Shown here one piece after another: positions 17,558-23,954 of a DNA stretch of 51,585 bases. Position 1 is the stretch's first letter. Each line of letters begins with the position of its first letter. Source of the stretch: Anaerolineales bacterium (GTDB lineage: Bacteria; Chloroflexota; Anaerolineae; Anaerolineales; UBA11579); assembly GCA_024710875.1 (NCBI GenBank), contig JANJTX010000013.1, forward strand, positions 1 to 51,585. The letters run 5' to 3'. The notes beneath the pieces were generated by a model. That model worked only from the letters and a program-made list of their open reading frames with translations. It did no database searches and was not told the origin of the DNA. Position numbers and translations under genes: made by a program.

Positions 17558-17941
17558 TCAGTCGCGCTTGCGGCGTTTGCCACTCTCGTCCGGCATGAAG
17601 ATGTTCAGCACGAACGAAATCACGCTCACCACAATGGCCCCAAACAGGGCGGCCCAGAAGCCGTCAATGTTCAGGCCCACGCCGAACTGGCCGCCAATCC
17701 AGGACGTCAGGTAGAACAGGCCGGTGTTAATCAGGATGGTGGCGAGGCCAAGCGAGAGGATGATGACCCCGCAGGCCAGGAAATTGACCAGCGGCTTGAC
17801 CAGCGCATTGACGAGGCCGAAAATCAGTGCCAGCCAGATGTAGGAGGTCGGGTCGGCATTTTGCGGGCTGATGCCCGGCACAATGGCAACGGCCGCATAC
17901 AGGGCGACGGCATTAATGGCAATACGGATTAACAATTTCAT
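17558..17941 (-). CDS. Phage holin family 4-like small membrane protein
   Basis: A 127-residue protein with four closely spaced membrane helices and a short basic C-terminus (SGKRRKRD). The pattern IWLALIFGLVNALVKPLVNFLACGVIILSLG (about residues 35-65) is typical of the PF04020 family, often labelled 'phage holin family protein' although most members are not phage proteins. Start set at 17941 behind an AAGGAA site; an in-frame ATG six codons upstream has no ribosome site. Function unknown; no lysin or phage gene is nearby. Confidence 0.85.
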   Translation of the reverse strand: MKLLIRIAINAVALYAAVAIVPGISPQNADPTSYIWLALIFGLVNALVKPLVNFLACGVIILSLGLATILINTGLFYLTSWIGGQFGVGLNIDGFWAALFGAIVVSVISFVLNIFMPDESGKRRKRD

Positions 17942-18073
17942 GGTTGGGTTCCTTCCCATTTTTCAGAGTGCAGGCTTGCTTAATAGTATACGCAAGATTC
18001 GCTGGCAGGTTGCAGGAGTGTGGGGCCAAATATATTCGGACTATAACAGGGGAATTTTGTCCCAAAGGAAACA

Positions 18074-18107
18074 GGACGAATGGGATATGATTGGGGGACA
18101 TTCGTCC
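18074..18107. promoter_or_regulatory. Inverted repeat upstream of the DoxX gene
   Basis: Arms GGACGAATG (18074-18082) and CATTCGTCC (18099-18107) with a 16-base spacer, lying 25 bases before a TATACT -10-like box (18132-18137) and about 80 bases before the DoxX start. It could be an operator or an mRNA hairpin. The rest of 17942-18187 shows nothing clear. Confidence 0.4.
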
Positions 18108-18187
18108 CTTCAGCAAACTGGATGATTTTTATATACTTTAGCCAGGTTCAGGCGACAAGGCCTGACACACACAAAAGGAGAAATACC

Positions 18188-18748
18188 ATGTCCGACAAAG
18201 TTACGACTTACAAAGGCGAACTCATCCAGGATCCCCCGATTGTTCAATCCCTGATGAATGACCCGAAATACGCCTGGCTGTGGCTGGTGCTGCGGGTATG
18301 GCTGGGCTACCAGTGGATTAATTCCTCGTTGAGCAAGGTCGGTAACCCGGCCTGGGTGCAGACCGGCGAAGCGCTGCAGGGCTTCTGGGCTCGCATCGTC
18401 GTCATCCCGGAAGAAGGCCGCCCGGCGATTTCCTTCGACTGGTACCGCTCGTTTATTCAGTTCATGCTGGACATCGAAGCCTACACCTGGTTTGCCAAGC
18501 TCGTGGCCTACGGCGAAGTGCTCATCGGCATCGCCCTCATCATCGGCGCCTTCACCGGCATCGCCGCCTTCTTCGGCGCTTTCATGAACTGGAACTTTAT
18601 GCTGGCCGGTTCCGCCAGCACCAACCCGGTGCTGTTCGTGGTCGCCCTCGGCCTCATTATGGCCTGGAAAATTGCGGGCTACCTCGGCGCTGACCGCTTC
18701 CTGCTGCCCCGCCTCGGCACCCCCTGGCGCAGCAAGTCCGCCAGCTAA
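18188..18748 (+). CDS. DoxX family membrane protein
   Basis: A 186-residue protein with four membrane helices: the first around WLWLVLRVWLGYQWINSSLSK (about residues 31-51), then about 105-125, 125-145 and 150-165. This layout and the LRVWLGYQW motif match the DoxX/DoxD group, some of which are quinone-linked thiosulfate or redox membrane proteins; others have unknown roles. Start at 18188 follows an AAAGGAG site; upstream in-frame ATGs at 18080 lack one. It is monocistronic, with hairpins at 18777 and 18816 downstream. No thiosulfate-oxidation partner is adjacent. Confidence 0.85.
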   Translation: MSDKVTTYKGELIQDPPIVQSLMNDPKYAWLWLVLRVWLGYQWINSSLSKVGNPAWVQTGEALQGFWARIVVIPEEGRPAISFDWYRSFIQFMLDIEAYTWFAKLVAYGEVLIGIALIIGAFTGIAAFFGAFMNWNFMLAGSASTNPVLFVVALGLIMAWKIAGYLGADRFLLPRLGTPWRSKSAS

Positions 18749-18776
18749 GACGGCCCCCTACTGAAAACTCCCCAAC

Positions 18777-18804
18777 GGGCAGCAGCGCCTCCTCTCTGCT
18801 GCCC
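18777..18804 (+). terminator. Hairpin 3' of the DoxX gene
   Basis: A 9-bp perfect stem GGGCAGCAG (18777-18785) with CTGCTGCCC (18796-18804), 28 bases after the DoxX stop. It lacks a direct T-run but is backed up by the terminator that begins at 18816. Confidence 0.5.
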
Positions 18805-18815
18805 AATGGGCAAGA

Positions 18816-18849
18816 AAAAAATCCACCGGCCAAAGCCGGTGGATTTTTT
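18816..18849. terminator. Bidirectional terminator between DoxX and FKBP genes
   Basis: A perfect 15-bp stem (18816-18830 with 18835-18849), loop CAAA, A-run on one side and T-run on the other. It therefore suits both the plus-strand DoxX transcript and the minus-strand FKBP transcript, which converge here. Confidence 0.92.
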
Positions 18850-18864
18850 GTGTCGCGGTACAGA

Positions 18865-19368
18865 TTAGTGGTGGTGGCCGCCTTCGCCGTGGACATGGCC
18901 GTGGGCCAATTCTTCTTTGGTGGCGGTCCGCAGGCTGACGATGGTGACATCAAAGTTCAGTTCCTGGTCGGCCAGCGGGTGGTTGGTGTCCAGCACGACG
19001 ATATCGTCGCCGACTTCAAGGATGATGGCGTGCATGGTTTCATTGTCTTCATCGGTGATGTGCAGCTCAATACCCGGTTCCAGCGGAATTTCAGCCGGGA
19101 ACTGGTCGCGCGGCACTTCCATCACGGCTTCTTCATCGTACTCGCCATAGCCATCTTCCGGCGTGACGGTGACCTGCTTCTGGTCGCCGACTTTCAGGCC
19201 GACCAGGGCTTTCTCCAGGCCGGAGATGATGTTGCCGTAGCCGTGCAGGTAGGTGAGGGGGCCTTCTTCCCTGGAGGAATCGACCTCTTCACCTTCGACA
19301 GTCAGGGTGTAATCAATGGTAACGACCAGCTTGTCAGCCACCTGGGTGGGCTGGGTTTCTGCGCTCAT
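18865..19368 (-). CDS. FKBP-type peptidyl-prolyl isomerase, SlyD-like
   Basis: A 167-residue cytoplasmic protein. Residues 12-80 form the FKBP part (LVVTIDYTLTVEGEEVDSS, PLTYLHGYGNIISGLEKALVG, PEDGYGEYDE) interrupted by the insert-in-flap chaperone domain (about 85-130) typical of SlyD. The C-terminus AHGHVHGEGGHHH is His-rich and should bind Ni2+ or Zn2+, as the SlyD tail does. It probably assists folding and may buffer metals, although no hydrogenase or urease gene is present here. An AAAGGA ribosome site precedes the ATG, and a TATAAT box lies at 19410-19415. Confidence 0.93.
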   Translation of the reverse strand: MSAETQPTQVADKLVVTIDYTLTVEGEEVDSSREEGPLTYLHGYGNIISGLEKALVGLKVGDQKQVTVTPEDGYGEYDEEAVMEVPRDQFPAEIPLEPGIELHITDEDNETMHAIILEVGDDIVVLDTNHPLADQELNFDVTIVSLRTATKEELAHGHVHGEGGHHH

Positions 19369-19409
19369 GGGGACTTTCCTTTCAAACGGGTGGGTGAAAA
19401 ATTCGGCGG

Positions 19410-19415
19410 ATTATA
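19410..19415 (-). promoter_or_regulatory. -10 box of the FKBP gene
   Basis: A consensus TATAAT on the minus strand, preceded by GTGT. The predicted transcript start near 19403 gives a leader of about 35 bases. No good -35 at the standard distance is seen (a TTGACG is only 10 bases upstream), so the call rests on the -10. Confidence 0.45.
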
Positions 19416-19453
19416 ACACGCCGCACGTCAAACGCGGACCTCTTGAACCGCAG

Positions 19454-19583
19454 GGGAGTGGCTAACAAGGTGGGTTTGTCATTGCGAGCGAAGCGAAGCA
19501 ATCTAAATTCCGGCCCGGAGATTGCTTCGTCGGACTTCGTCCTCCTCGCAATGACGGATAAGACCATCTATCTAGCCACTCCC
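19454..19583. repeat. Nested inverted repeat with TGTCATTGCGAG core (copy 2)
   Basis: Three concentric perfect inverted pairs are present. The outer is GGGAGTGGCTA (19454-19464) with TAGCCACTCCC (19573-19583). The middle is GTCATTGCGAG (within 19477-19488) with CTCGCAATGAC (19545-19555). The inner is CGAAGCAATCT (19494-19504) with AGATTGCTTCG (19519-19529). Middle and inner arms match the element at 5304-5388. Downstream, 19585-19620 carries a degenerate CAGCGGGCTGAAGCC string. This element accounts for most of the 342-base gene-free stretch 19369-19710. Confidence 0.85.
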
Positions 19584-19710
19584 GAACCGCAGCGGGCTGA
19601 AGCCGCGGTCTGAACTTGCCAGAAAAACCTCCCGAGATTTGCGGGGCGCGAAACGCGGGCCAGCGATTATGCCGGCCCGCGTTTCTGGAGGGGAAACCGC
19701 AGTGTGCGGA

Positions 19711-21357
19711 TCAGTCGTTCTGGGCGTACTGGAGCAGGTTGGCGTAGGTGGGCTCAATCAGCCCGCCGGAACGCAGTTCGCGCACCATGTTGGTGGTCAG
19801 TCCGGCCTCGGCCAGTTCTTCTAGTTGGCCCGGGGTGAGGTCTTTCAGGCCGGCCTCGGCCAGCGCCCGTACCAGCTCCGGGGTGACGCCGGCGTAATCC
19901 AAATCGTAGTACTGGTCGGCGGTGAGAGGCGGCAGGCCGGCCCGGGTGAGTTCGTTGACGAAGGAGAGCGAAACGCCGTTGTTGCGGAAGTCAATCACTT
20001 CGTCGGGGCTTAAGCCGGTAAGGCCGGCGGCGTGCAGGCCGCGCAGGTAGGCGGGGGTAATGCCCTGGTTGCGCAGGTCAATCAGGCTGTCCAGATTCTG
20101 GTCGGTGTAGCCGAGGTCGCGAATTTCGCGAATGTAGTTAATGGATACGCCCTGATTGCGCAGGTCCGAGAGGGTGTCGGCATCCAGGTCGCGAAAACCT
20201 AGGTTGGACAGTTCGGTGATGAAGTCGGGCGAGACGTTCTGCACTCGCAGTTCCACAATGGTATCGGTATCCAGGTCGCCGAGAGCCGCCCGCACGGCTT
20301 TGACATATTCGGGCGAGACGTTGTGGATGCGCAATTGAACAAGGTCTTCGACCGTCAGGTCGGTCAGACCGGCATCGCGGAAAGATTTGACATACTCCGG
20401 CGAGGCGTTGTGAATGCGCAGTTGCACCAGGTCGTCCACGTCCAGGTCGGTGAGGCCGGCGGCGCGGGCAGCCTGCACATACTCTGGCGAGACATTGTGG
20501 ATGCGCAGTTGCACGATGTCATCCACGTCCAGGTCGGCCAGACCGCCCTCCCAGAAGGCTTTGATGTATTCCGGCTGTACGCCGTGAATGCGCATCTGGG
20601 CGATGTCGTCCACGTCCAGGTCGGTGAGGCCGGCTTCGCGAATGGACGTGACATACTCGGGCGAGGCGTTGTGGATGCGCAGTTGGATGATGTCATCCAC
20701 CTCCAGGTCATCCAGGCCGCTCTGGCGAAAGGCGATGATGTATTCGGGCTGGACGCCGTGAATGCGCATCTGGGTGATGTCATCGGCGCTTAAGTCGGTC
20801 AGTCCGGCTTCATAAATGGTGCGGACGTAGTCCGGGCTGACGTTATGGATTTTGAACTGCACGATGTCATCCGGGTCGGCGTCTGCGCCAAGGGCCGCCC
20901 GCATCTGGGTGGCGTAATCGGCGGTCACGCCGTGGATGCGCATCTGTACAAATTCATCCATGTCCAAATCCGCCCAGCCGGCTTTGGCGAGGCTACGGAT
21001 GTAACCGGGGGTGAGGTCATGGATACGGGCCTGCACCAGCTCGTCAATCTCCAGGTCCCGAAAGCCGAGGTCGCGGTACGCCCGGATGAATTCCGGCGTA
21101 ACGCCGTGCAGTTGCATCTCATGGTAGTCGTGCATCCGGATGTCATGAAAACCAAGCTGGCGTAATTCGGCCAGGTACTCGGTTTCGAGTTCGGCCGGGG
21201 CGTTGCGGCCGCGCCCGCGCGGGCGGCGCTCGGCGCGGGCGGCTTCGGGTGGGGCGCCGCTGTCCAGCGCTTCAAACAGTTTTTCACCGTCCTCGGCCGT
21301 AATCTTGCCTTCGGCGATCATTTCCAAAATCATGCCGCGTTCTTCTTTGAGGGTCAT
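19711..21357 (-). CDS. SHOCT-like N-terminus plus sixteen 29-residue repeats
   Basis: A 548-residue soluble protein. Residues 1-32 (LKEERGMILEMIAEGKITAEDGEKLFEAL) are a SHOCT/YvlB-N-like helical hairpin, followed by an Arg/Pro-rich linker (33-55). From about residue 58 to 530 there are sixteen units of 29 residues with the core D-L-x-x-D-D-h-x-Q-h-R-I-H-N/G-V-x-P-E-Y-h; two or three units are slightly shorter. The same LRIHGVTPEYI type repeat is, as I recall, found in BlaR1/M56-linked proteins of other phyla. No signal peptide or membrane helix is visible. The N-terminal hairpin is shared with the 65-residue protein encoded upstream and with the C-terminal end of the DUF2089 protein, so the three probably interact. 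Function unknown. Confidence 0.85.
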   Translation of the reverse strand: MTLKEERGMILEMIAEGKITAEDGEKLFEALDSGAPPEAARAERRPRGRGRNAPAELETEYLAELRQLGFHDIRMHDYHEMQLHGVTPEFIRAYRDLGFRDLEIDELVQARIHDLTPGYIRSLAKAGWADLDMDEFVQMRIHGVTADYATQMRAALGADADPDDIVQFKIHNVSPDYVRTIYEAGLTDLSADDITQMRIHGVQPEYIIAFRQSGLDDLEVDDIIQLRIHNASPEYVTSIREAGLTDLDVDDIAQMRIHGVQPEYIKAFWEGGLADLDVDDIVQLRIHNVSPEYVQAARAAGLTDLDVDDLVQLRIHNASPEYVKSFRDAGLTDLTVEDLVQLRIHNVSPEYVKAVRAALGDLDTDTIVELRVQNVSPDFITELSNLGFRDLDADTLSDLRNQGVSINYIREIRDLGYTDQNLDSLIDLRNQGITPAYLRGLHAAGLTGLSPDEVIDFRNNGVSLSFVNELTRAGLPPLTADQYYDLDYAGVTPELVRALAEAGLKDLTPGQLEELAEAGLTTNMVRELRSGGLIEPTYANLLQYAQND

Positions 21358-21380
21358 GGGATTTTCTCCGGGGGTGGGGG

Positions 21381-21578
21381 TCAGGACTGCTGGATGGCCT
21401 GCGCAATCAGGTCTTCGACTTCGCGCTGGCTAAGATGGCGGGCGCCTTCTTCGGCCACAAAGACCTCCACCGGCGGGGCGGCTTCCAGCGCCTCCAGCAA
21501 TTGCTGGGCATCCTGTACATTGATTTTGCGGTGCTCCAGCATCTGGAATAACAGCAGGCGTTCTTCTTTGAGGGACAT
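21381..21578 (-). CDS. Small SHOCT-like protein
   Basis: A 65-residue protein whose first 32 residues (SLKEERLLLFQMLEHRKINVQDAQQLLEALE) match the YvlB/LiaX N-terminal helical hairpin and closely parallel the start of the next protein. The rest (LSQREVEDLIAQAIQQS) is an amphipathic helix. It has its own AAGGAGAG ribosome site and lies 23 bases from each neighbour in the operon. It is too small for an enzyme and is best read as an interaction module or adaptor. Confidence 0.85.
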   Translation of the reverse strand: MSLKEERLLLFQMLEHRKINVQDAQQLLEALEAAPPVEVFVAEEGARHLSQREVEDLIAQAIQQS

Positions 21579-21601
21579 GGCGGGTTCTCTCCTTGTGAGG
21601 C

Positions 21602-21979
21602 TTACTGGCCCAGTTCCTTAAGCAGGCGGGTGGCGGTCTCTACATCAATCTCGCCGGCGCTCAATCGGGCGAGGATTTCCTTGCGCGATGCCCCGGCGGC
21701 TTCGGCATCCGGCGGCACATCAAAGCCCATCTGGCCGATGACCTTGTCCAGCCGTGAGCGGATGGTCCAGTACGATTCGCCCATTTCGCGCTCCATCTCT
21801 TTCACGTTGCCGCGGTTGCGGATGAAGTCCTCCAGAAACCGGAGCGACTCGAGCGGCAGGCGGTTGAAGGCCGAGAGCGGGTAATGGCCGACAATGGCGG
21901 TCTCACAGTTAGTGCAACTTAACTGGGTGACGACCATTTCAGAACGGCAGGCGGGGCATTGGGCGGGCATTTGTGTCAT
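21602..21979 (-). CDS. DUF2089 zinc-ribbon/HTH protein
   Basis: A 125-residue protein. The N-terminus has a CPACRS...CTNCE zinc ribbon (residues 8-25). The middle (LESLRFLEDFIRNRGNVKEMEREMGESYWTIRSRLDKVI, about 43-81) is a sigma/HTH-like segment typical of DUF2089 proteins. The C-terminus (SRKEILARLSAGEIDVETATRLLKEL) is again a SHOCT-like hairpin. Family members are often encoded with YvlB/LiaX-type genes and may be DNA-binding regulators of an envelope response; that is inferred from context. First gene of the operon, with a near-consensus promoter 24 bases upstream. Confidence 0.9.
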   Translation of the reverse strand: MTQMPAQCPACRSEMVVTQLSCTNCETAIVGHYPLSAFNRLPLESLRFLEDFIRNRGNVKEMEREMGESYWTIRSRLDKVIGQMGFDVPPDAEAAGASRKEILARLSAGEIDVETATRLLKELGQ

Positions 21980-22002
21980 GCGTTGTTCTCCTGATTGACT
22001 CG

Positions 22003-22031
22003 AATCTAGCAGATTTTGGAAATTAAGTCAA
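22003..22031 (-). promoter_or_regulatory. Strong promoter of the DUF2089 operon
   Basis: On the minus strand a -35 TTGACT (22026-22031) and a -10 TAGATT (22003-22008) are separated by exactly 17 bases, in an AT-rich stretch that stands out from the GC-rich surroundings. The predicted start near 21996 leaves a leader of about 17 bases containing AGGAGAA. This is the best-matching sigma70 promoter in the window. Confidence 0.8.
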
Positions 22032-22119
22032 TATATTTGGTAATAATTCAATAATTTTGGCGGTCTTTTCAGGATTTTTGGCTCGGAATCGCCCTCCAGA
22101 GGCCTGCGCGGCCTGATTG

Positions 22120-22156
22120 CCTGCCTGAACGGGCAGGTTCGCGCCCTGCCTGAACG
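22120..22156. repeat. 12-bp direct repeat upstream of the HtrA-like gene
   Basis: CCTGCCTGAACG occurs at 22120-22131 and again at 22145-22156, a 25-base periodicity. The first copy also forms a CCTGCC/GGCAGG hairpin. It could be a pair of regulator sites for either of the divergent units, or leftover repeat sequence. Nothing else is seen in 21980-22260 beyond the DUF2089 promoter. Confidence 0.5.
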
Positions 22157-22260
22157 CCTGATGTGCCGTCCAGCGCAATCCGGTATTCTATATCTGTCCC
22201 CCTTCGTTAACGGCTTTCCAACGCGAGCCTGTTATCCTGACACTACTTTAAGGAGTACCT

Positions 22261-23226
22261 ATGAACAACTTGAAAGACCTCTCCAACGCCATGGCGGCGG
22301 CCGTGGAAACCGCCAGTGCCTACACCGTGCTGGTGGCGGGCCGGGCGCGCTTCCCCGCCAGCGGCATCGCCTATGATGCTGGGCACATCCTCACCGCCGA
22401 CCATGTCGTCGAGTTGGATGAGGACATCCGCGTCCGGCTGCCGGACGGCAGTGAAACCCGCGCCAGCGTGGCCGGGCGCGACCCCGGCAGCGACCTGGCC
22501 CTGCTGAAACTAGCCGAAGGCAAACTGACCCCGGCCGCCATCGGCGGGCCGGCCCGCGTCGGCCAGTTGGCGCTGGCGCTCGGCTGCCCGACCCCGGATG
22601 GCATGCAGGCCAGCCTCGGAATCGTGAGCGCCATCGGCGGCCCGGCCCGTACCGGGCGCGGCGGCCTGCTGGAGCAGTACATCCGCACGGATGCCATCCC
22701 CTACCCGGGCTTCTCCGGCGGCCCACTGGTGGATGCCGAAGGCCAGGTGCTGGGCGTGAACACCTCTGGCCTGGGTGGCGGCGCCAGCCTGGCCATCCCG
22801 GCGGCGTTGGCGTGGCAGGTGGCGGCGGCCCTGCTGGAACACGGCAGCGTTAAGCGCGGTTACCTCGGCCTGCGCAGCCAGCGGGTGGACCTGCCCGCCG
22901 CCCAGAACGGCCAGACCCACGGTCTGCTGGTGATGGGCCTGGAAGCCGAAAGCCCTGCTGCTACGGCGGGCGTGATGGTTGGCGACATCCTGACCGGCTT
23001 CAACGGCCAGCCCGTGCAGGAACATGATGATTTGCTGGCCCTGCTGACTGGCAAAGTCGTCGGCCAAACCGCCGACCTCACCCTGCTGCGTGGCGGCCAG
23101 CCCCAGACAGTGAAAGTGAACGTCGCCGAACGGCCTGAATCCGAACATCGCCCCGGCCGCGGTCACAAGCACGGCCGCCGCGGCCCCTGGGGCGGCCGCG
23201 GCGGACGGCGCAGCCGCCATGGCTGA
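22261..23226 (+). CDS. HtrA/DegP-like serine protease with PDZ domain, no signal peptide
   Basis: A 321-residue trypsin-like protease. The catalytic triad is visible: His48 in TADHVV, Asp78 in GSDLALLKL and Ser152 in GFSGGPLVD. A PDZ domain covers about residues 195-290 (GYLGLRSQRV, SPAATAGVMVGDILTGFNGQPV). The N-terminus (MNNLKDLSNAMAAAVETASAY) is not a signal or membrane anchor, so unlike most HtrA proteins it is probably cytoplasmic. The last 30 residues are rich in Arg, Gly and His (HRPGRGHKHGRRGPWGGRGG), a tail suited to nucleic-acid or metal contact. AAGGAG precedes the ATG. It is followed within 28 bases by a LuxR-type regulator. Confidence 0.9.
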   Translation: MNNLKDLSNAMAAAVETASAYTVLVAGRARFPASGIAYDAGHILTADHVVELDEDIRVRLPDGSETRASVAGRDPGSDLALLKLAEGKLTPAAIGGPARVGQLALALGCPTPDGMQASLGIVSAIGGPARTGRGGLLEQYIRTDAIPYPGFSGGPLVDAEGQVLGVNTSGLGGGASLAIPAALAWQVAAALLEHGSVKRGYLGLRSQRVDLPAAQNGQTHGLLVMGLEAESPAATAGVMVGDILTGFNGQPVQEHDDLLALLTGKVVGQTADLTLLRGGQPQTVKVNVAERPESEHRPGRGHKHGRRGPWGGRGGRRSRHG

Positions 23227-23253
23227 TGCCCTTGCGCCAGACCGGACTGCGAT

Positions 23254-23877
23254 TTGATTGATGTTCTAATCATCGCCCCCGGCACAGCCATGCGGGCGGG
23301 GCTGCGCGCCCTGCTGGAAAGCGATGCCGAAGTACAGGTGGTGGCAGAAGCCGCCCGCCTGACCGACCTGCCCGAACCCCTCCCGGCCGTGGATGTCATC
23401 CTCCTGGCCGGCGAGGCGTTTGGGCCGCCGGAACTGGCTGACCTGCTGGTGGAGGCCGAGCCCGCCCCGGCGATCCTGTGGCTGACGAGCGAGCCCCTGC
23501 CGCTGAACGAACTGGCCGGGCTGCCCCTGCGAGCCTGGGGCCGGCTGCCGGAAGAAGCCAGCGCCGAAGAATTGCTGGCGGCGGTACATAGCCTGAACCA
23601 GGGGCTGGTGACGGCCACGCCCGCCCTGCTGCAACCCCTGCTGGCGGCCAGCCCGAGCGCGACCGCCGACGCCCTGATAGAAGACCTCACCCGGCGCGAG
23701 CTGGATGTGCTGGCCCTGCTGGCGGATGGCCTCGCCAACAAGCAGATGGCGCGGGCGCTGGACATCAGCGAGCACACGGTCAAGTTTCACATCGCCAGCA
23801 TCTACGCCAAGCTGGGGGTGAACAACCGCGCTGAGGCGGTACGAGCGGCCGCCCGCCGCGGGTTGATTACGTTGTAA
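23254..23877 (+). CDS. LuxR/NarL-type regulator with a non-phosphorylatable receiver domain
   Basis: A 207-residue protein. Residues 1-120 have the length and secondary-structure rhythm of a receiver domain, but the acidic pocket is IAPGTA in place of DD, and the phospho-acceptor position in VDVILLA (residue 52) is Ala, so phosphorylation is unlikely. Residues 143-207 (LTRRELDVLALLADGLANKQMARALDISEHTVKFHI) are a standard LuxR helix-turn-helix. The start is a TTG at 23254 with no clear ribosome site; translation may depend on the HtrA-like gene 27 bases upstream. It may regulate the protease or the ABC exporter that follows. Confidence 0.87.
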   Translation: MIDVLIIAPGTAMRAGLRALLESDAEVQVVAEAARLTDLPEPLPAVDVILLAGEAFGPPELADLLVEAEPAPAILWLTSEPLPLNELAGLPLRAWGRLPEEASAEELLAAVHSLNQGLVTATPALLQPLLAASPSATADALIEDLTRRELDVLALLADGLANKQMARALDISEHTVKFHIASIYAKLGVNNRAEAVRAAARRGLITL

Positions 23878-23893
23878 ACCGGTTGGGTATAAT
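23863..23893 (+). promoter_or_regulatory. Promoter of the ABC exporter gene
   Basis: A consensus TATAAT (23888-23893) with TTGATT (23863-23868) upstream. The spacer is 19 bases, longer than ideal, and the -35 overlaps the end of the regulator gene. Confidence 0.45.
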
Positions 23894-23954
23894 CAAGCCT
23901 CCAGCGGGGAGCAACACGGCAAAACGGAAAGCATTTATTTAAGGAGCTGGATAC

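Noticed and set aside
17558-17941. Phage remnant, from the holin-like gene
   Set aside because: No other phage gene, integrase or attachment site nearby; PF04020 proteins are common chromosomal membrane proteins.
19711-21357. Regular 87-bp periodicity that could be taken for a CRISPR array or satellite DNA
   Set aside because: The units are continuous coding sequence in one frame, with no unique spacers, and changes fall mostly at synonymous or conservative positions.
22510-23220. Long minus-strand open frame opposite the HtrA-like gene
   Set aside because: The plus strand carries the catalytic triad and PDZ motifs; the opposite frame is a GC-rich shadow.
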